Assembly (NCBI RefSeq): GCF_039523175.1 | Contig: NZ_BAAAEU010000024.1 | Span: forward strand, 434,001-498,000 | Direction of reading: 5' to 3' | Length of the DNA: 64,000 nt | DNA from: Dokdonella_A soli | GTDB lineage: Bacteria; Pseudomonadota; Gammaproteobacteria; Xanthomonadales; Rhodanobacteraceae | Shown: positions 52,524-59,843 of the stretch, piece by piece | How positions within the stretch are numbered: the stretch's first letter is position 1 | Layout of the letters: each line of letters begins with the position of its first letter | Program-made: the position numbers and the translations under genes | The notes under the pieces: generated by a model | Told to the model about the DNA's origin: nothing | Databases searched by the model: none | What the model saw: only the letters and a program-made list of their open reading frames with translations

Positions 52524-52732
52524 CGCCTGCCGCCTTTGCCGAGCACGCGGTTCGCCTTCGCGTCGATCTCGGCCTTCTGTGCAGCGGTCAGGTTGCCCTT
52601 CTCGACCTGCTGCGTCGCGCGCGCCTTCGCGTTCGCGGCGTGCGACTTGTCCGGCATCGGATACTTGCGCTGCGCGGGCAGGCCGAATTGCGCGCCCGGA
52701 GCCATGTTCCGGCGCGTGAGGGTGAGCTTCAT
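52520..52732 (-). CDS. Small basic phage protein
   Basis: A 70-residue protein containing YPMPDKSHAANAKARATQQV and KGNLTAAQKAEIDAKANRVL. This motif recurs in small podovirus proteins of unknown role. Basic and probably helical. Confidence 0.65.
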   Translation of the reverse strand: MKLTLTRRNMAPGAQFGLPAQRKYPMPDKSHAANAKARATQQVEKGNLTAAQKAEIDAKANRVLGKGGRR

Positions 52733-52741
52733 GGGCGTGTC

Positions 52742-52939
52742 CTAACTGAGAATGGCGTTCGTCAACGTCTGTGTGCGACCGCCGATCACGTGCGCGATCT
52801 TGAGGCAGCGCTTCACGCACTTGTCGTAGTCGGCGAACCAGCCACGAAACTTGCCCTGTCTGTACTCATGCGGGTCAATCTCGCAACGGGTTGGATGCAC
52901 ACCGCTGTTGATCGTCACGCAGGGCTTGAAGACTTCCAT
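52742..52939 (-). CDS. Small phage protein, unknown
   Basis: A 65-residue protein with four cysteines (C7, C19, C41, C45 in the middle stretch CVKRC). It overlaps the next gene by 25 bases. No family recognised. Confidence 0.5.
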   Translation of the reverse strand: MEVFKPCVTINSGVHPTRCEIDPHEYRQGKFRGWFADYDKCVKRCLKIAHVIGGRTQTLTNAILS

Positions 52940-53436
52940 AGCGGCTTCCCTTCAGAGAACATCTTGCGCAGCGTCTTCACGTCGCGTTCGTCGGTGTACG
53001 GCGTGAGGTCGAGGTCTTTCGGGCAGTTCGAGTAGAGGTCGCGCGCGCCGATCTTGCGCACCTGGCGCTTGCACCAGCCGTCGTACACTTCCCACGGAAG
53101 GCGATCGGCTTTCACCGCATCCTCTTCGGCGTGGTAGGCGAGCTGGTGCGCGAGTTGGTACGGCAGCCCCTTGATGTATTCGAGCAACGCCTTCTCGACT
53201 TCTTCGTGCAGCACGATGTAGCGCACGATGTCGAGCTTGCGACCGCGATACAGCAGGAACTTCGGTAGCTCGCGATCGACGTAGATCGTCTTCCCATCTT
53301 TACTGTAGCCGGCGACGTACGGCACGTCGTGCTTGCGGTCGATCGTCTTCGACTCGTACAGTGCCGTCGTGGCTTGATCAAGAATTTTCGGGTTGAGCAG
53401 CCAGTCGCCGCGGTGGGCGTGGAAGCCGATGCTCAT
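52915..53436 (-). CDS. Phage protein with possible metallo-site, unknown
   Basis: A 173-residue protein. ATG 53436 (MSIGFHAHRGDWLLNPKILD) overlaps the upstream stop. Middle part: DIVRYIVLHEEVEKALLEYI, then LAHQLAYHAEEDAVKAD. Histidines and glutamates are spaced on helices as in zincin-like folds, but HExxH is not present. Function not known. Confidence 0.55.
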   Translation of the reverse strand: MSIGFHAHRGDWLLNPKILDQATTALYESKTIDRKHDVPYVAGYSKDGKTIYVDRELPKFLLYRGRKLDIVRYIVLHEEVEKALLEYIKGLPYQLAHQLAYHAEEDAVKADRLPWEVYDGWCKRQVRKIGARDLYSNCPKDLDLTPYTDERDVKTLRKMFSEGKPLWKSSSPA

Positions 53437-53549
53437 GCGATGCGCTCGACGACGAATCCATCCGCCACCAACGCCCAGGCCATCAACTCGCCGACGACGC
53501 CGATCTGGTTGCCCATGACAACCGCATACAACGGAACGATCGGCATCAT
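53433..53549 (-). CDS. Tiny hydrophobic phage protein
   Basis: A 38-residue frame with ATG 53549 and TGA at 53433. Both ends overlap neighbouring genes by 4 bases (ATGA at each side). It is hydrophobic (PIVPLYAVVMGNQIGVVGEL) and could be a membrane peptide. Coding inferred from coupling. Confidence 0.45.
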   Translation of the reverse strand: MMPIVPLYAVVMGNQIGVVGELMAWALVADGFVVERIA

Positions 53550-53848
53550 GCAGCCGAATACGCGCCGACCGGCTGCCGCGTCTGCTCCTTGGCCAAGCGG
53601 TATACGCCAGGGCCGAGCACTGCATAGTTGTTGGTGTCCGTCAGGACTAGAACCTGCCCCTGGTGCACCATCGGCAGATACACCCCGTTCGGGTCCTTCG
53701 ACAGGATGCGAATGGCGAACGGCGTTACCGTCGACGGATCGGTGGTGTACGCGAACACCGAGGCAGTTGACCCGGCAGCAACCGAGACGTCAGCGGCGCC
53801 GTTCGCGGCCGCCTTGGTCGGCGTGATGATGTTGGTCAGGGTGGTCAC
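53546..53848 (-). CDS. Phage structural protein, unknown
   Basis: A 100-residue protein with GTG start at 53848 (TTLTNIITPTKAAANGAADV, GVYLPMVHQGQVLVLTDTNN). Looks like a small beta-sandwich decoration or stabilising protein. No family named. Confidence 0.55.
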   Translation of the reverse strand: MTTLTNIITPTKAAANGAADVSVAAGSTASVFAYTTDPSTVTPFAIRILSKDPNGVYLPMVHQGQVLVLTDTNNYAVLGPGVYRLAKEQTRQPVGAYSAA

Positions 53849-53997
53849 AGTCGAATCCTGTCAGCGAATGGAAGGACGTCCATAGGTCCGCTTTGATCTC
53901 CAGAAATTGCGCGAAGTCGGCCGATAGTCGTCAAGCCGATAGCGTTCCGTTCGTGGCCGCACCGGCTCACACCAGCGAGGACAGGGGATCGGCGCAT
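53845..53997 (-). CDS. Possible small phage gene
   Basis: A 50-codon frame from ATG 53997 ending in FADRIRL, whose TGA overlaps the next GTG. It fills most of the spacer between the spanin genes and the next structural gene. Composition is basic and has no recognisable features, so it may be noncoding. Confidence 0.25.
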   Translation of the reverse strand: MRRSPVLAGVSRCGHERNAIGLTTIGRLRAISGDQSGPMDVLPFADRIRL

Positions 53998-54026
53998 GCC
54001 CTGCCGTACTCGGAAGAAGCGAGGTG

Positions 54027-54284
54027 TCACTTCTGGTTGCCGAGCGCCTGGATCGCTTCGAGCTGGCCATTGCACTTCTCGATGCTCGCTCGGCGTTCGC
54101 GCGCGACACGCACCGCTTCCTGCACGGTGTTCGCGGCCGGTTTCGCGATGGGGCACGGCGCGGTGAGGTCAGCCGGCACCGGCACGTACTTCGTCACGGT
54201 CACCTGCACGACTTGAGGCGGCTTCACCGGCGCGGGAGCGCACGCCGCGAGCGCGAGGATCAATAGTCCGATGCAGCAGCGCAT
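54027..54284 (-). CDS. Outer-membrane spanin lipoprotein (Rz1-like)
   Basis: An 85-residue lipoprotein. Signal peptide MRCCIGLLILALAAC with lipobox LALAAC and lipidated C15, then a Pro/Val-rich stretch (APAPVKPPQVVQVTVT) and a short helix. It pairs with the upstream inner-membrane spanin across the periplasm to fuse the membranes in the last step of lysis. Its start lies inside the end of the Rz gene in another frame, as usual. Confidence 0.8.
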   Translation of the reverse strand: MRCCIGLLILALAACAPAPVKPPQVVQVTVTKYVPVPADLTAPCPIAKPAANTVQEAVRVARERRASIEKCNGQLEAIQALGNQK

Positions 54285-54667
54285 AGCTGGTCCTGCAAGG
54301 TCTTGGCGCAGTCGGGGTCACGCGCGGCGCGCGCATACTTGTCCATCCACGCCTTCAAGGTTCGATCAGCGTCCTGGGCGTTGGCCTGCGACGCCGCTAC
54401 CGCAGCTGCCGCACGCTGTGCCTGTGCCTTGGCTTTGTTCTGTTCGGCTTGCGCCGCCTGGTTCGCCTCGTTCAGGGCTGTGATGTATTGATCGCGCTCC
54501 GTCTCGGCGACCTTCTGCGCAGCTTTTGCCGCCGCAATGGGTTTCTGGTCGCGTGCGAGCTGGGCTTTCTCGCCCGACGCGTAAATCGTGTGATGGGCGA
54601 ACACCAAAAGCGCGAGGAAGGCTGCAAGTGCTCCTGCGCACGCATAGAGCTTCACCGTCCCGATCAT
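54260..54667 (-). CDS. Inner-membrane spanin (Rz-like)
   Basis: A 135-residue protein: one N-terminal transmembrane segment (YACAGALAAFLALLVFAHHT) followed by a long periplasmic coiled coil (residues 35-105, Ala/Gln/Lys-rich) and a C-terminal part with CAKTLQDQLCAAA. It overlaps the Rz1-like gene by 25 bases. ATG 54667 overlaps the stop of the upstream holin-like gene. Confidence 0.78.
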   Translation of the reverse strand: MIGTVKLYACAGALAAFLALLVFAHHTIYASGEKAQLARDQKPIAAAKAAQKVAETERDQYITALNEANQAAQAEQNKAKAQAQRAAAAVAASQANAQDADRTLKAWMDKYARAARDPDCAKTLQDQLCAAASDY

Positions 54668-54882
54668 GGAACCTTCGCCTTGGCTGCCGTTTGCACCACC
54701 CAGCCGGCGGCGAGCACCGCGCCAACCTGACCCACCATGTACGCCGCAACCGTCCACGTGACCGCGCTGACCCACTGCGCGCCGTCGAGGCGATGCGCCC
54801 AGAGGAGGCCGGTCGCCGAGAGGATGACCAGCAGCGCGACCGCGAGCTTGCTGCGATCCGCCGGGCTGGGGACGTCCGTCAC
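54664..54882 (-). CDS. Holin-like protein with two membrane segments
   Basis: A 72-residue protein, GTG start at 54882 overlapping the transglycosylase stop (GTGA). Two hydrophobic segments (LAVALLVILSATGLLWA, VTWTVAAYMVGQVGAVLAAG). Size, topology and place in the lysis cassette suit a class II holin or antiholin. Confidence 0.6.
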   Translation of the reverse strand: MTDVPSPADRSKLAVALLVILSATGLLWAHRLDGAQWVSAVTWTVAAYMVGQVGAVLAAGWVVQTAAKAKVP

Positions 54883-55595
54883 GGCCGGCACTCCACGCCG
54901 CGGCCGTAGCCACCAGCGACATACACCGGCGTCAAGCCCAGCAGGATCACGCGCGGATAGCCGCGGTTCTCGGCGCGCGCGGAGGGTGACCGGCGCAGGT
55001 CCGGCGACAGCTCGACATTGCCGAACCAGCGATCCGCCACGCAGCATGCGCAGGTCGCGCCGTTGATCGGCTTGCGGCGGCACACGGCGATGTCGCGATC
55101 CACCCAGCCACTGCCGCCGTTGTACGCCGCGAGGCCAAAGGCCCAGGTGTCGCATTCGGTGCGGCCGGCGTGATCGCGCATCAGATCGCGCATGTAGCGC
55201 GCCTGCGCCGCAATCGCCCAGCGCGGATTGGTCGGATCGGCCGGCCCGAGTTCGGTCGGATACAGCCGCGCCATGTCCTGCGCCGTATCCGGCATGAACT
55301 GGGCCAGCCCTTCGGCACCGGATCGGCTGACGATCGCGGCGTGACAGCCGCTCTCCTGGTGAATCTGCGCGGCCAGCGTCGACACAGGCGCGTTGAGCCC
55401 GAACAGGTTGTACGCCTCGCTGGTGATCTGGCGCTGGTATTGCCGACAGAGCTCTGGAACACCCGCATGCGCGGCGCGCCATGCCAGACAGCCGGCGATC
55501 AGCACCCACCACATCAGCAGCGAAATCAGCGTCCAGCGCGTGATCGCGGTCGCGGCCCGCAGCACGTCTTCGGGCTCGCGGCCGGTACGGCGCAT
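54879..55595 (-). CDS. Membrane-anchored lytic transglycosylase (endolysin)
   Basis: A 238-residue GH23/SLT-type enzyme that cleaves peptidoglycan glycan strands. An N-terminal hydrophobic segment (WTLISLLMWWVLIAGCLAW, about 21-39) could be a signal-anchor or signal-arrest-release domain. The catalytic motif IHQESGCHAAIVSRSGAEGL with GLAQFMP is followed by AAQARYM and FGLAAYNGGSGWV. The C-terminal part has six cysteines, including CACCV. Probably the phage endolysin. Confidence 0.85.
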   Translation of the reverse strand: MRRTGREPEDVLRAATAITRWTLISLLMWWVLIAGCLAWRAAHAGVPELCRQYQRQITSEAYNLFGLNAPVSTLAAQIHQESGCHAAIVSRSGAEGLAQFMPDTAQDMARLYPTELGPADPTNPRWAIAAQARYMRDLMRDHAGRTECDTWAFGLAAYNGGSGWVDRDIAVCRRKPINGATCACCVADRWFGNVELSPDLRRSPSARAENRGYPRVILLGLTPVYVAGGYGRGVECRP

Positions 55596-55596
55596 G

Positions 55597-55908
55597 TCAG
55601 ACGGCGAGGCACACGCCGAGGATGGCCGCGGCGATGATCAGCGCGCGTGCCAGATGCAGCACGGCAAACGCCATCGGGTTGACCGGTAGACCGGAGTATT
55701 GCGTGCTGCTGGGATCGATGCACGCGATGTCGCGGCTGATCCGATAACCACCCCACGCACCGGTGGTGACCTTGAGGCAGGCGCCGAGCCAGCGCTGCGT
55801 GTATTCGTTGAGGCCCAACTCGCCGGCATGGCCATACAAAAGCGCGCCGGCAACGCCGATGGCAAGCCAGACCAGCCCGCGCTCGAACTTGCGGTCGGCG
55901 AACTTCAT
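55597..55908 (-). CDS. Membrane protein in lysis cassette, possible holin
   Basis: A 103-residue protein with hydrophobic stretches at residues 11-28 (GLVWLAIGVAGALLYGHA) and 78-103 (MAFAVLHLARALIIAAAILG). It lies directly before the endolysin gene, the usual holin position. Two membrane proteins flank the endolysin, so which is holin and which antiholin is open. Confidence 0.6.
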   Translation of the reverse strand: MKFADRKFERGLVWLAIGVAGALLYGHAGELGLNEYTQRWLGACLKVTTGAWGGYRISRDIACIDPSSTQYSGLPVNPMAFAVLHLARALIIAAAILGVCLAV

Positions 55909-56024
55909 TCGCCCGACCCAGGCGGCCCCTTCGCGGGCGGCGCAGGCTTGTATTTCTTGACCAGTGCGATCACTGCGGGACCGGCGAATGCACCGAGTAC
56001 AAAACCAATCAGGAGGTCTGCCAT
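55905..56024 (-). CDS. Tiny transmembrane phage protein
   Basis: A 39-residue protein with ATG 56024, GGAGAG 7 bases upstream, and a TGA overlapping the next ATG (ATGA). MADLLIGFVLGAFAGPAVIA is one membrane segment followed by a Lys/Pro-rich tail. Likely part of the lysis control set. Confidence 0.6.
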   Translation of the reverse strand: MADLLIGFVLGAFAGPAVIALVKKYKPAPPAKGPPGSGE

Positions 56025-56036
56025 GTCGCTCTCCGG

Positions 56037-56366
56037 TTATCGCAGCTTGCGCAGCTGCTCGAGGTCGCCAATGCGGCGCGTGTTGTCGTCCACCCGCACC
56101 TTCGTTTCCGCCATCGCTCGCGTGAGCCCAGGCACATCCGAAAGCTGGGTGGTCAGCGTCAGCATCTGTGCGTTCGCGACCGCCTGTTGCTCACTGAGGC
56201 GCTGCAGCGTTTTCCCCTGCTCGTCCAACCGCGTGGCGAAGCCGCTGCCGATGTAGCCGAAGGCGCCGATGAGCATGCTCAAGGCGCCGGCGACCACCCA
56301 CTTCTCGACCGGGCCCAGACTGAAGTGCCAGTGGCTGTCGTCTTGCCGGTCAACATTCATGGTCAT
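56037..56366 (-). CDS. Single-pass membrane protein with coiled coil
   Basis: A 109-residue protein. One transmembrane segment (WVVAGALSMLIGAFGYIGSG) is followed by a coiled coil (about 60-105, RLDEQGKTLQRLSEQQAVAN). It is the first gene after the late promoter/terminator and may be a holin-like or accessory lysis protein. Start chosen at 56366 (MTMN); 56360 is possible and neither has a clear ribosome site. Confidence 0.55.
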   Translation of the reverse strand: MTMNVDRQDDSHWHFSLGPVEKWVVAGALSMLIGAFGYIGSGFATRLDEQGKTLQRLSEQQAVANAQMLTLTTQLSDVPGLTRAMAETKVRVDDNTRRIGDLEQLRKLR

Positions 56367-56645
56367 CGAAATAGGCAGAGTGGATGTAAAAGGAACAGGC
56401 GCGCGGATCGCCAAGCCGCGCAGTGGATGCCAGCGGCTGGTCGGGTTACGTGGGGAAAAACATGCTGTTGCCTGAGGAGGGAGGTCCTCGGCATGGGTAG
56501 ATCCGTCGCCACGTCTCACGACGTTGCCTAGCGCCTGCGTAAATGGCGCCCTGCGCCGATCCGGTCGGGAGGGGAGTTACCGGACGGGCCACGTGCGTGC
56601 CAGGGACAGCACTCACGGCAGGGCATAAAGTCGTCGGGAACCGGA

Positions 56646-56675
56646 AACGAAAAGAGCCGCCCGAAGGCGGCTCTT
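56646..56675 (-). terminator. Terminator just after the late promoter
   Basis: Minus strand AAGAGCCGCC-TTCG-GGCGGCTCTT (56675-56652) followed by TTCGTTTCC. A 10-bp stem with UUCG loop. It starts about 30 bases after the predicted transcription start, so it would end most transcripts unless antiterminated. The surrounding 56367-56786 region has no gene and would be the late leader. Confidence 0.8.
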
Positions 56676-56711
56676 GGGTGTTCGTTTTCGGCTATTCCCC
56701 GTTGTGCCTAA

Positions 56712-56740
56712 ATTAGCACGAAACGCTGTTCCCGTGTCAA
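56712..56740 (-). promoter_or_regulatory. Predicted phage late promoter
   Basis: Minus strand TTGACA (56740-56735), 17-base spacer, GCTAAT (56717-56712), in a local AT-rich stretch. It faces the lysis and virion genes and lies about 45 bases after the candidate antiterminator gene. Confidence 0.7.
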
Positions 56741-56786
56741 GAGAAAATAACTCAGCCGGACGTGTGCGGACGCCGGTGGACGCAAG

Positions 56787-57539
56787 TCATTCCAGAGCAT
56801 CCGCGTGTCGAGATGCCGCCTTGCGTTCCAACATCCGCAATCGGTCGATGACGGCGGCGAACGGCTCGGCGAGATGACGGATGAAGTCCGACTTGCGCAC
56901 GCGCATCAACCGCGCACGGGATCGGTTGCCGAGTGCAATCGCGCCCTCTCCGCCGCACGCCGCGCACGACCTGCCGAACGCGTGGCCCGGTTGAATCACC
57001 ACGCCGTACCCATGGCAGGCCGAGCAGTGGGAGGGGCCGGCGAACTCGGAAAGGACCGCGTTAACTAACCTTAACAATAGCGATTCCCTCTCGTTCTTCG
57101 CGCGCTTGTCAGCCTTCACGTACTGCACCCAGCTCGCGCCTGGATGACGATTGGCCATACCGGCGATCAACATCAGCACCAGCTGCTGGCTGTCGTTGAC
57201 GTGATTCGATGCCCACGAGGGCCACCAAGCGGACAGGTACGCCGTCAGTGCGCGACGGTTACCGATGAAGCCGAGCGCGCCGGCAATGTCCGTCTGCAGC
57301 ATCGCGTCCGGATTGCTGCTGCTGGTTGACCGCGTTCCAGCGACCCGAGACAGCCAACCCTTCGGACAGCGATCGGAGCGCTCAAGCAGTTCGATGGCGC
57401 GCTCGACGCGGCTTCGGTAGCGCGTCACCGGCAGCGTGATGGCGGCTTTCTTCGCCACACGGCGCGCCGGTCGACGGCCGTCCGGGATCGGTGTGATGGC
57501 GGGTTCGAGGCGAGCGAGCAGCTTTCGTGCGTTGGTCAT
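56787..57539 (-). CDS. Zinc-finger protein, candidate Q-type antiterminator
   Basis: A 250-residue protein. The C-terminal half has a DnaJ-like zinc motif, CSACHGYGVVIQPG and CAACGGEG, followed by a basic helix (RSRARLMRVRKSDFIRHLAE). It lies after the RusA-like gene and directly before a promoter-terminator pair, the place of Q in lambdoid phages; Q proteins of the phage 21/82 groups carry similar zinc fingers. AAGGGGA upstream supports ATG 57539. Its start overlaps RusA by 158 bases out of frame. Confidence 0.6.
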   Translation of the reverse strand: MTNARKLLARLEPAITPIPDGRRPARRVAKKAAITLPVTRYRSRVERAIELLERSDRCPKGWLSRVAGTRSTSSSNPDAMLQTDIAGALGFIGNRRALTAYLSAWWPSWASNHVNDSQQLVLMLIAGMANRHPGASWVQYVKADKRAKNERESLLLRLVNAVLSEFAGPSHCSACHGYGVVIQPGHAFGRSCAACGGEGAIALGNRSRARLMRVRKSDFIRHLAEPFAAVIDRLRMLERKAASRHADALE

Positions 57540-57924
57540 CGGTTTCCCCTTCCAGAGGTTCAATCAAGACATCGGTGCGTTGTTCGGTGCTGTGGACATG
57601 TTTCACGTGCAACTCGATGCAGCGGCTGGAGTCGTCGACGATGACGCCCAAGCCACAGGGATGGCGCTTCGAGAACGGCTGCAGCACGTCGAGCAGTGCC
57701 TTGGCTGTCGCAGGCAAGCCATCCGGATCCGGCTCCTTCGGGCCGTGGCGGTGAATGGTCACGCGCGCCCTCTGAAACGGCTCACGCGGCTTGGCGTGCT
57801 GCTTGGCCAGCTCCAGCCACACCTCTGCGGACACCGCGCGCATCAGGCGCCTGCGGGCGTGCCGGTGCAGGCGCAGCCATGCGTTCAGCGTCGGCAACCG
57901 GCGAGCAAGGGTGAAGGCGATCAT
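57382..57924 (-). CDS. RusA-like Holliday junction resolvase
   Basis: Residues 1-125 follow the RusA pattern: RLPTLNAWLRLHRHARRRLM, PDPDGLPATAKALLDVLQ and GLGVIVDDSSRCIELHV, with the catalytic aspartates in the DPDG and VDDS segments. It resolves recombination or replication branch points before packaging. RusA is normally about 120 residues; here about 50 more, basic and without similarity, overlap the next gene's coding region. Confidence 0.75.
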   Translation of the reverse strand: MIAFTLARRLPTLNAWLRLHRHARRRLMRAVSAEVWLELAKQHAKPREPFQRARVTIHRHGPKEPDPDGLPATAKALLDVLQPFSKRHPCGLGVIVDDSSRCIELHVKHVHSTEQRTDVLIEPLEGETDDQRTKAARSPRTRHHTDPGRPSTGAPCGEESRHHAAGDALPKPRRARHRTA

Positions 57925-58184
57925 CGTTTGTTCCGAACTTCAATCCACTCGCAGTACGCCCGTTTTGGTCCGTCGGACGCGCTGAAGTTCAGCTTCAGCG
58001 TGTACTCCAAGGCGATCGCATCGCCATCGCGAAATTCGCCCTCCAACTTTCTCGAAAGGATGGCGCCCAAGTGCAGCCGCATGCGCCGGACCGCTTGCTT
58101 GCGCGCACGCTCCGACAGACGTCCCCAACCGACCCCGTACCCATCCACCCGCACCACGGCGGTCGTACGAGTGCTCACGGACAT
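57921..58184 (-). CDS. Small phage protein, unknown
   Basis: An 87-residue protein with a basic middle helix (LSERARKQAVRRMRLHLGAI). It is coupled to RusA (ATGA overlap) and overlaps the preceding gene by 10 bases. No family recognised. Confidence 0.5.
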   Translation of the reverse strand: MSVSTRTTAVVRVDGYGVGWGRLSERARKQAVRRMRLHLGAILSRKLEGEFRDGDAIALEYTLKLNFSASDGPKRAYCEWIEVRNKR

Positions 58185-58528
58185 GTCGTCGCCCCCGGCG
58201 CTGGCGCGAAGTCGTGATAGGTCGCGCCGCCGTCCAGCAGGTGCTGCGTCCGTGCGATCAGTTCAGCCCGGAACGTCGCGAACGACAATCGCGCGCGCCA
58301 CTTCCACTGGCCAAGGCACAGACCGGTTTCCCGGCGATCGAACGCATAGCGCGGCCCTTGGCGAACGAAGTGCAGGTAGATCTGCGCCGGGAAATTGGCG
58401 TCGAGGCGCAGATACAACTCCGCGATATTGCGATCGGCCAGGTGTGCGCGTGGCGAAAATGGGCCGTATGTGGCACGCCACTGCGTCAGCGTGTAGCTGG
58501 TGTCCCGGACCACGGAATCCCGCCTCAT
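58175..58528 (-). CDS. Small phage protein, unknown
   Basis: A 117-residue protein starting MRRDSVVRDTSYTLTQWRAT; the ATG overlaps the upstream TGA and fixes the start. The centre has NIAELYLRLDANFPAQIYLH and FDRRETGLCLGQWKWRARLS. No family recognised; it sits in the recombination/replication gene chain. Confidence 0.5.
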   Translation of the reverse strand: MRRDSVVRDTSYTLTQWRATYGPFSPRAHLADRNIAELYLRLDANFPAQIYLHFVRQGPRYAFDRRETGLCLGQWKWRARLSFATFRAELIARTQHLLDGGATYHDFAPAPGATTCP

Positions 58529-58719
58529 GATCGGCACCTGCCGCGCCGCGTGATGGATTGCAGCAGGGCGGCGCGGCCAAACCCATCGCCGCGGTACGGT
58601 TCCGGCATCGTCCGATAGTCGCGTCGCCACGGATGACTCTTGGCCGGTATCCACATACGCGTCTGAACGGGGATTCGATTTCTCATGCACGCCTCTCCTG
58701 TGGAATCCGTATTCGTCAT
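58525..58719 (-). CDS. Small phage protein, unknown
   Basis: A 64-residue basic protein (MRNRIPVQTRMWIPAKSHPW inside it). ATG 58719 overlaps the previous stop; an internal ATG could be used instead. Coding supported mainly by 4-base overlaps at both ends. Confidence 0.4.
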   Translation of the reverse strand: MTNTDSTGEACMRNRIPVQTRMWIPAKSHPWRRDYRTMPEPYRGDGFGRAALLQSITRRGRCRS

Positions 58720-58940
58720 GGCACGACCTCGAACCCGTTGCGAAAGATGCCATCGCCGTCCGGCACGTACTCCAACAGCATGTGTCCGCCGGTGTACTGC
58801 CAGTTCGTGACGTGACCGACCGTCTGCACCACCCCGTCGTACGTGTGTTCGATGACCAACACGTCGGGAAGCGGCGGCGCGCTGCTCACGACGAACGCGA
58901 CACCGGCGAACGCGGCGGCGAGAAGCGCAAGGCGGATCAT
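58716..58940 (-). CDS. Small exported phage protein with IFRNGFE tail
   Basis: A 74-residue protein. The N-terminus MIRLALLAAAFAGVAFVVSS is a signal peptide or anchor. The body is short and beta-like (VLVIEHTYDGVVQTVGHVTN), and the C-terminus reads DGDGIFRNGFEVVP. The same IFxNGFE tail closes the chromosomal repeat protein at 1-1572. ATG 58940 overlaps the upstream TGA. It is a candidate accessory (moron-like) gene inside the recombination region, although its tight coupling says it is an established phage gene. Confidence 0.6.
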   Translation of the reverse strand: MIRLALLAAAFAGVAFVVSSAPPLPDVLVIEHTYDGVVQTVGHVTNWQYTGGHMLLEYVPDGDGIFRNGFEVVP

Positions 58941-59149
58941 GCGAGTCTCGCCCACGTGATCGGCCCGCTGGCTCCGCGCAGCTCGCGCATGCGTTTGTGC
59001 ACCTGGTCCTTCGTGATACCGAGACGCGCCGCAATCTGGCGGACGGTGACGTATTCGTTTTCGATCCGGTAACGCGCATCAGTCGACTGTTTCGCGGCGG
59101 ATCGGCGCGCTCCTTCGAGCATTTCTGCCTTCGGTTTGAATGCGATCAT
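58937..59149 (-). CDS. Small helix-turn-helix protein
   Basis: A 70-residue protein with a helix-turn-helix at about residues 33-55 (VTVRQIAARLGITKDQVHKR). Possibly a DNA-binding regulator. Overlaps both neighbours by 4 bases. Confidence 0.6.
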   Translation of the reverse strand: MIAFKPKAEMLEGARRSAAKQSTDARYRIENEYVTVRQIAARLGITKDQVHKRMRELRGASGPITWARLA

Positions 59150-59427
59150 GTAAGCGTCAGCCTCCCGGATTTGATCAGTGCGTCATGCGTGCGGACAATC
59201 GCGCGATCCATCAGCGCGCGGCGTTCATCGCGGCCAAGTTCACGACCATTGTCGATTTCGTGGTGGCAGCTCGCGCAGAGGTATGCCGTCATGTGCGCGT
59301 CCGATTTCTGGCCCATTCCCCGGCCTTCGTTGCGGTGCGCTACCTGCTGGCCGGCGCATCCGCATAGGACGCACGATTCAAGCGATGCGACAGCAGCGAA
59401 CCACTTTCGATCCGCTGCCGCGGTCAT
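59146..59427 (-). CDS. HNH/Ref-like zinc nuclease
   Basis: A 93-residue protein: CVLCG, a central QVAHRNEGRGMGQKSD, and CASCHHEIDNG. The two CxxC pairs and the His residues resemble HNH-type phage recombination nucleases such as P1 Ref (RecA-dependent nuclease) C-terminal domains. It follows NinB, as such nucleases do in many phages. Confidence 0.6.
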   Translation of the reverse strand: MTAAADRKWFAAVASLESCVLCGCAGQQVAHRNEGRGMGQKSDAHMTAYLCASCHHEIDNGRELGRDERRALMDRAIVRTHDALIKSGRLTLT

Positions 59428-59843
59428 GCTGCCTCCCGCGCACCGAGCGCCGGCTCATCGACAAGCCACCGTGCTTTGCACACCGAAGCGCACCAACGCA
59501 CCGGCGGTGATTTCAGCCCCTGCGATTCGGGGTCGTCGCCGATGTGGAACACCATCGTGATGGCGTCGATGCACTGCGCTTTCGTCAGGTCCAGGCTGCT
59601 GCCGCCGAGCATGATGAAACCGGGAGCGCCTTCGCCCCGGTCATACGCCGGCATCATCCGCCAGCCAAGAATCGTCCCGGCGATGAAGTGCCGCCAATCG
59701 TCTTTTGACATCCGGTTGCCGTGCCAAACGATTTGATCGGCTAGGTCACCGCATGCCGCGTTAAGGATTTTTCGCTGCTGCTCGGTCAGCGCTTCGCGCC
59801 ACGGCTCAGCTGCGTGAGCGTGCGGGTAGGTCTGCGCGTTCAC
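59424..59843 (-). CDS. NinB-type recombination protein
   Basis: A 139-residue protein of the NinB (lambda Orf) family, which assists recombinase loading at SSB-coated gaps. Core: LTEQQRKILNAACGDLADQI, MSKDDWRHFIAGTILGWRMM, MLGGSSLDLTKAQCIDAITM. GTG start at 59843 (GTGA overlap) gives the family length of about 140; a longer frame upstream runs through the previous gene. Confidence 0.82.
   Translation of the reverse strand: MNAQTYPHAHAAEPWREALTEQQRKILNAACGDLADQIVWHGNRMSKDDWRHFIAGTILGWRMMPAYDRGEGAPGFIMLGGSSLDLTKAQCIDAITMVFHIGDDPESQGLKSPPVRWCASVCKARWLVDEPALGAREAA

Noticed and set aside
53846..54026. Second late promoter (TTGACG-like) between spanin genes and the next structural gene
   Set aside because: The matching -10 is poor and the spacing does not fit.
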